64,000 bases of DNA. Source: Silene latifolia. Lineage: Eukaryota > Streptophyta > Magnoliopsida > Caryophyllales > Caryophyllaceae. Position numbers and translations under genes: made by a program. The notes under the pieces are model-generated. The model did no database searches, had not been told where the DNA came from, and was given only the letters and a program-made list of their open reading frames with translations. The stretch lies in contig NC_133537.1 of the NCBI RefSeq assembly GCF_048544455.1, forward strand, positions 308,363,738-308,427,737, in the 5' to 3' direction. Position 1 is the stretch's first letter; each line of letters opens with the position of its first letter. This document shows, piece by piece, positions 43,244 to 55,285 of this stretch.

Positions 43244-46200
43244 GTTACCTTGTTTGCTTCCCGAACTCGTGAAAGAGCAACATAGAGCTGCTCTGGGGAG
43301 AAGCAGGGTCTTGGAAGATAGACAACTACTTTGTCTAGCGTCTGACCCTGTGACTTGTTGATAGTCATTCCAAAAGTAAGTTTAAAGGGGAACTGATTAC
43401 GCTGAAACTGGAATGGATAGTAACAAGAGCTTGATCGACGCATTTTTATCTGAGGAATAAATACATGTTCACCGCTATAATGACCACTGGTGATGATGCA
43501 TTCAATCATATTTGGTGCAAAGTTTGCACAAATTAGTCTAGTACCATTGCATAGTCCTACAGATGGGAGTAGATTTCTGAGGAGGATTACTGAATAATTT
43601 TTTTTAGAATGAGCTCATAAGGAATCATTCGTCCTGGATTAAGCTTATTTATAAATTCTGAAGGGTAGACCTTGCAGTCACATATAAGAACTGAATCAAA
43701 CCCTCTATACATGATGGCTTCTCCTGAGAACTTGTTAATCATAAATGTATTGATATCATCAACATCTTCATTCATGGGTGTAAGTATTGATCTACGGTTG
43801 AATATACTTATGCCTATATCGTTGATATCAGAATCAGGATAAATAGTATTAGCAATTGTACTAATAAGATCTGCTCTTGCCTGAGTTGTATCCAGCACAA
43901 TTCCATCTGGCAGTTCAACTAATTCAGATTCATGAGTCTGGAGCTCGCCATTTACAAGAGACAATAAGAATTCTGAAAATTCTGGATCAGTTCTTGCCCT
44001 TACATTTATAGTTAGCCGGAATTTAATAAGGTGAGGCCAAATTAATGAAGCTACCATGCTGAAGTTAACCACCTCACGCATAGATTTATTCCGTACTACT
44101 GGGAGGACTTGACGGAAATCCCCCCTCCCCCCAAACATGATTAATTTGCCGCCGAAGATGATATCAGGGTTGCACAAATCTTGTAACAGTTGGTCCAATG
44201 CTTCAACACTCTCTTTCCGGGCCATAGAAGCCTCATCCCATATAATCAAATAGGTTGCTTGTATTAAAGCAGCAAGGCTTCCTTGTTTTGGCATAGCACA
44301 GGATAACGAGATTTCTAAATCTAAAGGGAGTTTAAACCTTGAAGCAGTAGTCCTCCTAGATGGTATGTTTGCTGCACCAATCCCTGACGTAGCAGTATGA
44401 AGTACAATTTTATTCATTAACCGAACCTTTGCATACAAAGCATTGTATAAGTAAGTTTTACCAGTGCCACCTGGCCCATCAACAAAATATGCACCAGGTT
44501 TGTTGTCTCTGACATGTTCAATTATCATGTTGAAATCCTCTTGCTGTTCTGTGTTCAATGAATTGCGACATACTAGGCATTCGCCTGTAACGGGTGCATT
44601 TAGTGCATCAAGTATATCTTGTGATCGCTGAAGTATTACATATTGAGGGTTAATTAGATGTTCTAAGCCCAAACTCTTAAGGGATTTCCCCATGGCTTCT
44701 ACAAGTTGCTCTAATCGATGTACTGTTAGAAGCCTTGTAGTGTAAGCATCATTTGGATGTTCCCTTGAATGATCTTCTGAGAGTGAAGTGTAGTATTTAT
44801 CCCATAGCACTGCTGGGTCTTTTGGCTAACATAAAATAAGTAGGGTTGCAAATAGCCGGCGCAAAGCAGCAGGCATTTGAACTACCGTTGCCTCATCAAG
44901 GCACAACTCTACCATATTATCGTCCTCCACCAACTTTCTTTTAATTGCAGCTTCTTGAAAATTCGAGCGTTGATAGCCGTCGACATTTTTAAGATCTTCA
45001 AAAGAAGTAGGAGTGACTATGTGCATAAGTAATAGTCGCAGAAAATACCGTTCTCCTTCTGAAGGAGCAACAAACATAGGTCTGGCTATTACAAGGGCCT
45101 TTGTTTTTCGCTTGAACCATGTTCTTTCTTTTATATCCCACCGTTAGTGTTCAGTGAAATTACTATATAAGTACTTAGGGTCTGGTTTATTAGCATTTGC
45201 ACTATTGATCCTGAAGAACTCAGTTAACGGTGTTCTTATTTGCTTCTTGTTAGAGACTACATGCGTCAAATTTTCATTGGGCCTCATCTGTATTGACTGC
45301 ATTCCTTGGAGATGGATTGGAAGTGCCATGACTGGCGGGTGTATTTCAAAATGATCAAACCCATATATGCGCCAAATTGCCTCTACAGGAGAAACCCAAC
45401 GACCAGACTGGTATTGTTCAATCTCGTCTACTAATCTCACTTCACCTTCTGCTGGAACATTGAATGATATTCTATCTTGACCTTTATAAACATATTTGTA
45501 TAAATATTTGACTGCTTAAATAGTAGAGCAGACTTCCACGTTTAGGTGGCAGTCGAAGAGATCCATAAGATATGGATTGTATGGAATGACCCATCGGTTG
45601 TTAAGAGTTTTACCTCTTATCCCTTAACATTCTCACCCGTCCTTCTCCGCCTGTAGACTAGATAACCATCATCACTATTTGTTGTTTCAGACGCATATGG
45701 CTTAGGATACGAATACTTGCAATGGCCCAAGCTGTTTGGATGTTTTATCCATGAACAGGCAGGGTCTAATTTACCGCATAGACTATGCATCATATACTTT
45801 AGCACTACCCTGCGAAGGTTTTCACTTGACTGTGGAGGTATTTAAGCGGACACAAATTTATCAAAATCATCTGGGCAATTCATTTTGCTCCCAGGCTTCA
45901 TAATCAGTAGAAGATGTGCATGCGGTAATCCTCTTTTCTGAAATTCGACTACGTACACAAACGCAGCAACTTCTCTAAAAATCTTTTCTTCAACTATTTT
46001 TTTTCAAAGCTATCAATTTAGCTCTGAAAACTCTAGCTACAATATCTGGTCGGTTCTGAGCTTCTTCTCCCTGTGCTAGTTCATTTTTTATCTCAGGACA
46101 ATTTGCATTGCAAGTTATTGTTACAAAGAAATCTGGTTTTCTATACCGTTGCACAAGAGCCATTGCATTTAAGTACCTCCTTTTCATATCTCTAGGTCCT

Positions 46201-47822
46201 CCAATGTAAGTTGCTGGCAGAATAACTCGTCTTGCTACGTTAGCTGCACATTGCTCTCCAGCATCAATTGTGTCAAGCAAGCTTTGATATAATTCTGATC
46301 TTATAGTTTCCTGGTTGTGCTTGAGGAAGTCTAATCGGGTGTTCTCTAATTTCAAAAACATGTCAACAACATATTGTTGTAAACATCTCCCAGCTCTGAG
46401 CATCATATTTCCTGGCCTGGTGTGGAGCTTATAGCAATAATATTCCCGGTAAGACACATTCCGCTCCTCGGTCTTTTTTTGTTGAGAACTCTCTAAAAAA
46501 AATAGTAGTATTAATTTAGATTCAAGCTACATTGTTGTTACTGCATTCAAATCTTATAAGAGCTAAGCCAGAATTAGAATAGGTTTGTACAAATAACTTA
46601 CGCTGTGCCTCTGCTTCTAGAAGAGATTCAACGTGTGGAAAGCTCATTGGAGGCAGTGTTTCATTCTGTGTACTAGGTCCTGCTCTAGGTTGAACATCAT
46701 TTTTCTTTAGCCCTTGATGCCACCCACATTCTCCCTTAGGGAAGAGTAAAGGATACTGTAGAGGATCATAACACCCGTAATAATGCATAATCCTATATGA
46801 CGCTTGTGAATGGCTAGTAACCAAGATGTGTGGTCCTTTGGTCTCTCCTGATGTAGAGTCTTCCGACCATATGTCAGCAACTTCGTCAGAGGCAGGAGCA
46901 TTGCTTACACGCTGGTCGTGAGAAGGATTTTTGGTTAGGAGTATTTGTGTTTCTTCAGTAACATTGATCTCTTTCAATGATCGGAAGAAGAGAGCGTAGG
47001 GCTTTGATTGAGTTACATTCATTAGGATATCAATAACAGCACGGTCAAGATCTTTAAAGCATGTTGTACGGTTCGCAGCTTCATGCTGGCCATCATAAAG
47101 TAAAGCTGGAGGTATTTTGGACTGCTACCCTGGGGCACTAAGTCAGGGACATTGTGATACATTTGACCTTGCATCTTAAACACATAGATCCCTTTAAGTG
47201 TTTGTGAATCAAAGTGCCCTCCAATTGAGCTGTACGCAAATAAGTTATTATACAAACGCGCAAATTGTCGAATGTGAACTGAAATATCATCTGATGAAGT
47301 GTATAATCTAGTCAGCTGTTCTGGAGGGTATGCACTGGATGGTTGAACTATTGCTCTATCACCGCAATAGAATGTCTTAGATTCATAGACAAATCTTTTT
47401 GCAAGGCATTTAGTACACGATTGAATTGTTCGTAACTTCAGGGTATTCCCAACCAATAGTTGTCCAATCATAGCAAGAGGTAGACATAGCATAGAGTTGA
47501 AGCAGTATTGACATCTTAGACTATGAGTTCTGTACATAAGAATATACAAAAAAGTATAAAATGAGCTAGCCACTTACTGCTTTTCTTCTGCACAGGGGGT
47601 TTCCTGCGTGGCCATTTTAAAGATTTGACATCTTTGTGTCCTAGCGTATGCCTAAAATCAGACAAGCATTAACTGCATTTTCATATATTATTATTCTGAC
47701 CTAAGAGAAGATACACAGTGATATGTTACCTTGAAGTACTGGCTTGAGCCTGGCTATGAGATCTGCACTTGCGTTTGGGCTTGCCAAGTCCTTCCGTTGT
47801 TGTGTAGTACGGGAAATCATCA
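43244..47822 (-). pseudogene. Helitron Rep/helicase (HUH-Y2 nickase plus PIF1-like helicase)
   Basis: Minus strand. Small upstream exons at about 47822-47731 and 47655-47577 encode basic sequence; the main part begins near 47545. Helitron-like N domain: IQSCTKCLAKRFVYES, YLQLYF, YDPLQYPLLFPKGECGWH, then YFVTITCN-type sequence (FFVTITCNANCPEIK). The HUH motif (GLPHAHLLL) is at 45914-45922 and the two-tyrosine motif (YLYKYVYKG) near 45478-45505. PIF1-like helicase 44810-43587: Walker A GPGGTGKT, Walker B IIWDEASM. The C-terminal motif INKSQGQTLDKV and LYVALSRVREANKV (43509-43244) is cut by the copia LTR. Multiple stops and frameshifts separate these blocks, so it is inactive. Product would nick and unwind DNA for rolling-circle transposition. 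Confidence 0.93.
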
Positions 47823-48953
47823 ACTGTGATTAACAAGCATATATCATGTAGAATTATACTGAATTAGCATACATGTAAGACAATCATAATTCGAGGCCAT
47901 GTACTCACCTATTGTATAATGTTTTGGTGTGGCATATATATCTTGCAAACACACTTGTTATTCGTAAATTCCTGACAAACAAACAACGAGCATCCTTAGA
48001 GGCGTAGAACTATAAAAATTCGATCTTTGTAATAACTAAAAGTGCAATATTACTTATTTGAGCATATTAACAGTAATAAACGGAAAAACACTCAGACTAA
48101 AGCAAAAGTAACAGATTATATAGTTTTCTATGAATAATTACATTTTCTAAAGAATGATAATAACAATTACCCAAACTATTTGAAATCGTTTTTCTATTAC
48201 TGCTAGAATTTCCAATCTTCAAAGAAAATGCTCATGTTCGCGTACACATGACTTAATAGTATCAATGTTTTTTACTGGTTCCATAAGACAATGTCCTGAA
48301 TCTAATGTTTAATCAAACTGATTGTAGAACGTCAGAAAATAGATTCCATCTTATAAAGAGATCAGAGTTATAGTACTATGCAAATTAGAGTGAATTATTC
48401 AGATATAGTTGAATGCTGTAGATATTTTGCCGCTTCTAGTATAAACTAACCACTATAACTATTATGAGAAGACAACAATAATGCTGTATATGGAATGCCT
48501 GAATGTAGTTTATAGAAGATAACACCATTTTATAAGTACTTCAGCAACAGAGCTTACAAACGATTTAGAATAAAACATGGCTTAATGTTACATTAGTAGT
48601 ATAACAGTTGTAGAAAATAGGAGATTACATCTTACAGATTATGCGACAGTTATACTTTAACAGCCGCATTAGACAGCAGAATACAAACTACATATTAGCT
48701 GCTAATCTAGACTTGAAAGCCTACATAATGGTTGCACAACCATGAAAATTGACTTAGCTAGCTTCAAAATACACTAAACAAAAGATGGCTGCTAAATGCA
48801 TGCCATATCAACAACAGGACATCAAATGAAGTGATAACTATTAGTCTGCATTATAAAGCAACAAAAGAGACCCAGCAATCCCATGTCATCTTCATTCAAA
48901 CTGAGCATGTTTAAACAAGCTGTTCTTGTCACACTGCCGCATTGGATAAAGAT
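47823..48953. other. Helitron spacer
   Basis: About 1.1 kb of A/T-rich sequence between the Rep/helicase gene and the auxiliary ORF. I see no gene in it; further short 5' exons of the helicase gene could lie at its left edge. Confidence 0.5.
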
Positions 48954-49841
48954 CTATCTTGTTGAAAGCAGACATGTTACGATGTATAGTTGAAACTTTA
49001 AATGCATTTTTTGTTTCTTAGGAGGTGATGGTTGGCATTTCAGGTCAGGAATTGAGTGGCCAGCACCCTTTGGAGTAGTACAATCCTCTTCATTAAAAAC
49101 TAGGGTTTGTGTAAGCCCTTCCTGAACCTCCACCATATGTTTTTTTAGGTTTACATATTTCTTTCTTGCACACTCAGACATCAATGCATCAAATTTAACT
49201 TCTCCATGAGCATAATTTTCATCAACTATTTCAATATTGTAAATAGGGATTAGATATTCAATAGCCTTATAAGAAAGGTTATGTTGTGTTGTAATAGTTG
49301 ATGCAGCTATGTCACTAATGATGGGGGTCGGATCATATTGAGCATTGTGATGACTTATAGTCAACCACGATGTGAAACTTTTTGGTGTATGCTTTAGAGT
49401 GGTTATAGAGCTGCAGTGAATAGGGAGTTTATGGGTTATCGTCATTAAGATAGACACCATGTCTAGATTAATAGAGTGGTAATGAGCAATTTCATTACAC
49501 ACAAATTCTTCAAGAAATGGAATTCTGAAAAAGCCTTTTCCTAAACGTTTTATTTATTCTTGTTTCAACTTCCAAAGGTTAGCACATCTTTCATATGCCT
49601 GTTTTTTTGCAGATGTAAAGTCCGCAATATAGATATCAAAATTTTCAATTAGATCGCTCACAGCAATTCTTGCTGCTTTTTCACTTGATTCTTCTAAATT
49701 ATTTGAAACACCACCTATATAGGTGTAATCCTCTTGGTTATAGTCACATTTGACAGTTACAAAAACACTGTGATTCTCTAAATCCACCACAGTATAATGT
49801 GGATCTTCGAATTCCAAGAGGTTGGTGATTTTGGTGAGCAA
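48954..49841 (-). pseudogene. Helitron auxiliary gene, possible dsRNA-binding-like domain
   Basis: A minus-strand frame open from ATG 49841 to 48954 apart from one in-frame TAA (49556-49554); about 295 codons. The first 70 residues read like a dsRNA-binding fold: a beta-rich stretch (HYTVVDLENHSVFVTVKCD, YIGGVSNN) followed by an Ala-rich helix (ESSEKAARIAVSDLIENF). Plant dsRBD proteins have the same order, but key Lys residues of the canonical helix 2 are not obvious. After the stop the segment FFRIPFLEEFVCNEIAHYH leads to a region I do not recognise and a Lys/Pro-rich end. Common plant Helitron partners are RPA-like genes; this is not one by inspection. Confidence 0.5.
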
Positions 49842-50373
49842 AGGTTGGAAAGGAATAGAAATCTAAATTTTTGGTGTAGCCATTGCCTGGAAATCAAGAA
49901 TCCTAAATAGAATACAAATTGTCATTAGGATTATAAGCCTTTGTTAGAATTGGTTACAATACTGTCACATAGATTACTTAATGTGTTCCTAAAAGACAAT
50001 AATTATTCCTATAGTTGACAGTTACATATCAATTATTTGTATAGGAGCACATGTGAAAGTTTTGACGAAATTTGTTATAAATGTTTTATAAATTGTACCA
50101 TGTAAAAGAAGGATAAACTGCGTTAAATGCATACATGTCAAACACATAGATATTGATAGAATAATTTATAAAAAACAGCAAGATTGTAACGATGAAATCT
50201 GAAGATGTATAAAGAAAAGTGCCTGATTAACCTATACGATTAGACAATGGCAGTATACTAAATATGTGAATTAGAAATCAGAGACTAAACAGAGTTAACT
50301 ATAAGAGTAGCTTGAATACCAACATTGTCTTTTAGACTGTCAATGGTGTAAGAATGAGGGTGAATGCAAGAAC

Positions 50374-50411
<38 letters not shown>
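49842..50411. other. Upstream spacer of the auxiliary gene, ending in microsatellite
   Basis: A/T-rich, no gene. It ends with (AT)12 at 50374-50397 and a (GA) run at 50398-50411, into which or beside which the foldback element is inserted. Confidence 0.6.
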
Positions 50412-50413
<2 letters not shown>

Positions 50414-50763
50414 GCAAGATCCAGTGAGTCCACCTATATATTTGAGTCCATGAGTCCATAAAACAATATCACGCACTATACAAAACAATATCACGATTTT
50501 TTTTTCGAAAATTTTTTTTTTCAATTTTTTTTTCGAAAATTTTTTTTTGAAAAAAAAAAGTTTTTTCAAATTTTTTTTTTTTCGAAAAAGTTTTTTTTTT
50601 TTTGTGTAGGCTGTGATATTGTTTAGTATAACGTGTGATATTGTATTACAAAACAATATCACGATTTTTTTTTTTTACTCAAGCGACGTAAGTAATCTTA
50701 GGAGAGGGATGAGAGAGAAAGTCTAGAGAAATAAAGCTCTAACTTTACGTAACCAGCAAGAAA

Positions 50764-51951
50764 ATGGCGAGATCAAAAAATCACAAAAATAATCACAAAA
50801 ATAATCCTTCAAAAAATAACAATAATAAGTCTTCATCCACTGGAAATCGAGCTAGGGCGCTGAATTTTGGCAAGGAAGCCTTACGTCCGCTTGATTTAGA
50901 TGATGATTTAGAAACCATTGATGAAGAAGAGGAACTGATCGATGAAACTGCAGATGCTTCTGAATGGCAACACGTTGGGAATTCAGAGGTAAATCTCCTT
51001 AAACTGACTTCTGATGATGTTAAGGAGGAGATTAATTACTGGACTCCTTCGGTTTTTGGGTTTGTTATTGGCGCAAACCCGCCATGGAATGTTATCTCTA
51101 GGTATCTAAGGAGGGTTTGGCAGGGTGTTAACCTAGACAAGCTGTCTTTCTTGCCCAATGGAGTTTTTATCGCTAGGTTTAAGTCTGTTAAGGATCAACA
51201 ACAAGTTCTGAAAGAGGGTCATCTTATGTTTGATAACAAACCCGTTATCATTCGTGAGTGGACTCCAACTGCGGAGCTTGTTAAGCAAGAGATTACTACC
51301 TTACCAATCTGGGTTAAGCTGTATGACCTAGACCTGAAATTCTAGGGGATGGAATGCCTTAAGAAAATTGGGGGTTTAATTGGCAAAGTACTCAAAGCAG
51401 ATGAGGCTACTGAGAAGAAGAATTTCTTAGGGTATGCGCGTATGTTGGTTGAGGTACAGATGAACCAGAAATTCCCTGAATCCATTCGTTTCCTAGATGA
51501 GACTGGTAAGGAAAAGAAGGTCAAGGTGGTGTATGATTGGTTACCAATGTCATGTTCCAGCTGCAAGGGAATTGGACAAAGAGCTGTGGATTGCAGAAAC
51601 AAAACTAAGAAAGCTCCACCTGTCTGGAGGAAAAAAGTGGTTCCTGTGGTGCTTAGTACTCCTGTGACATTGGGGACTAGAGTGGTCACAATTCCACCAT
51701 CTCCTGCAAAGGTGGTGAGTAAAATCAGTAGACAAGAGATGCCAAGGACACCAGTCATTGTTCCAACAGGGATTACAGTAGAGTCCTCTGTTGTGGCTCC
51801 TGACAAACCTGTGGACCTTGCTGAGAAGGGCAAAGAGAAGATTATTGAGAGTCCTGCTGAGTTGACTGAGATTGCCCTGAATCAACCAGTTCAGGGGACT
51901 GTGCAGGGAATAGTGGATGAAGGCAGTGCTTCTGGTACTCAAATCTGGTAG
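50764..51951 (+). pseudogene. LINE ORF1: DUF4283 domain and zinc knuckle
   Basis: Starts ATG 50764 with an Asn/Lys-rich tail (MARSKNHKNNHK). Residues about 80-190 are a DUF4283 domain (WTPSVFGFVIGANPPWNVI, FLPNGVFIARFKS, PVIIREWTP), the nucleic-acid-binding region of plant LINE ORF1. An in-frame TAG at 51343-51345 interrupts it; the frame reopens at 51349 (MECLKKIGGLIGKVLKAD) and includes a knuckle-like CSSCKGIGQRAVDC, in which the usual His is Gln. Low-complexity Pro/Val/Thr tail to a stop at 51949. Confidence 0.85.
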
Positions 51952-51954
51952 ACT

Positions 51955-52814
51955 AGTGCTTATTAAATCAGTCCTAAGTACTCTTCATTCTTACTGGGCC
52001 AGAATTTTCATCCTCCCCTCTACTATTATGAAGAAAATTGAGTGCATCTGTAGAAACTTTCTGTGGCAAGGGGATATTCATGCAAATGCACCAGCTCTGG
52101 TTTCATGGGAGAGTGTTTGTTTTCCTAAGGAGCAGGGAGGTTTGGGGATTACTGACATTACTCTCTGGAATCGTGCAGCTATGGGGAAGTATATGGTGGA
52201 TTATGCAGAAGAAGGACCACTTGTGGGTTAAGTGGGTCCATAGTATCTATATCAAACAAACTGATTGGAATGTTTATGAACCTCCTGCTGGGGCTAGCTG
52301 GTCCAGGCGTAGTATTTGCAGATGCAAAAATCAAATGATCTCTGGATATGCTGGTACATGGTGGCTTGATGAGGATGGCATTTACTCTGTGGCTAGTGGT
52401 TATAAGTGGCTCAGAGGGATGCTACCAGCTGTGTCATGACATTCTTGGATCTGGAACTCTGTTAACCTCCCTAAACACTGCTTCATTGGGTGGTTGATTA
52501 TGAGGAAGAGATTACTCACTAAGGATAGACTTTGCAGATTGATTGGTAGTACTGAGGATGGGTGTGACTTATGTGGGACGGATACAGAGACACATGATCA
52601 TCTCTTTTTCCACTGTCCATATAGCAGAAGATGTATTCAGTTGCTCTCTGACTGGTGTAGGACTCAGCTGCCTACATCAAATTTTGAGGACTGGTGGAGC
52701 AGGCAGGCATTTCAGTCTCAGGCAGAAGGTGATGCAATTGCTGCCATTCTGGTAGTTGCTCTTTATAATGTTTGGTGGGTTAGAAATCAGTGCAGGGTTA
52801 ACAGTATGTTGTAA
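51955..52814 (+). pseudogene. LINE ORF2 C-terminal remnant (RT thumb region and zf-RVT)
   Basis: Begins with the post-RT segment (LIKSVLSTLHSYWARIFILP, KIECICRNFLWQG, WESVCFPKEQGGLGI) in one frame and passes with frameshifts and stops to the zf-RVT domain (RLLTKDRLCRLI, CDLCGTDTETHDHLFFHC) at 52494-52814, with its characteristic CX2C and HX4HC pattern. The endonuclease and the RT FADD region are absent. It starts within a few bases of the ORF1 stop. Confidence 0.85.
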
Positions 52815-53257
52815 GTATCATTCAAAACGTGATCAGGACTAGATGTAGAGATAGGTGGCAGGGCAGCTTGTCCTTCCCTTGGCTACACTAGTGTTAGGTG
52901 TTTGTTGTTTATGACTTAGCTTACATGATTAGCGGTCATATTCCAAATTGTATGAGTCGATGTAATGATTGCTCGGTGATGTTTTAATATATCCTTACAT
53001 TCTACCAAAAAAAAAATATCACGATTTTTTTTTTTGAATTTTTTTTTTTGAATTTTTTTTTCAGCTGTGATATTGTTTAGTATAACGTGTGATACTGTAA
53101 GTTGTGATATTGTGTAGCATAACGGGTGATATTATATTACAAAACAATATCACGATTTTTTTTTGGAGTATAAGCTGTGATATTGTTTAATATAACGTGT
53201 GATATTGTATCATGGACTCACGGACTCAAAAAGATAGGGTGGACTCATGTGATCCTA

Positions 53258-54922
<1,665 letters not shown>

Positions 54923-55004
54923 CTTAACACGTTTGCAGCTTGTGCCTTGTTGTGATGGAACCTTGTAGTAAACAGGACATGGGCTTGTATGGCACATGAC
55001 AGCA
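54923..55004 (-). pseudogene. Possible C-terminal tail of a further Helitron gene
   Basis: On the minus strand an open stretch reads PVYYKVPSQQGTSCKRVKKA and a TAG stop at about 54925-54923, with a basic end. It is cut on the right by the LTR fragment that starts at 55005. Plant Helitrons often carry an RPA-like gene upstream of the helicase, which would fit the position, but 27 codons cannot establish that. Confidence 0.3.
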
Positions 55005-55285
55005 TGTGACACCCCCATATACCAAGGAGCCTTAACAAGACCTTTCCTAGCATATAAGGGCATCACCATCTCGGTTGCCCGAGGATAGTAATAATCAAAT
55101 GTCGATAAAAGAACAATTAAAGTTTATTACAAGTGAATTAAACAAACTAAGATAACAATGATACAACTCGGACTACTATCGACTATATGATCTACACTTC
55201 TGTCACGACTCGTGAAAGACTCATCCCGCCAAGTATCCAGCTATCATCCAAGACATCACCTCCTAAGACTGGCTGCTCACCATAA
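55005..55285 (+). mobile_element. LTR fragment of a chromovirus (Tekay/Del-like) gypsy element
   Basis: Starts TGTGACACCCCCATAT and contains CATCACCATCTCGGTTGCCC, AGTTTATTACAA and CTGGCTGCTCACCAT, features I recall from Tekay/Del LTRs of many plants. It breaks off near 55285 where a different sequence begins. Type is from memory. Confidence 0.5.

Larger units (their letters stand above)
50677..53014 (+). mobile_element. Internally deleted non-LTR retrotransposon (LINE)
   Basis: Flanked by a target duplication of about 21 bp (AATATCACGA followed by a T run) at 50655-50676 and 53015-53035, and ends in a short poly(A). It has a 5' untranslated region, ORF1 (DUF4283 and zinc knuckle) and the C-terminal zf-RVT end of ORF2, but no endonuclease and no RT catalytic core: about 3 kb that a full element would have is missing near 51950. 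It lies within the foldback element. Confidence 0.85.

Noticed and set aside
52038..52439. 133-codon frame in the LINE
   Set aside because: Out of frame with the recognisable post-RT segment of ORF2 in its first part; it represents frameshifted remnants rather than a separate gene.
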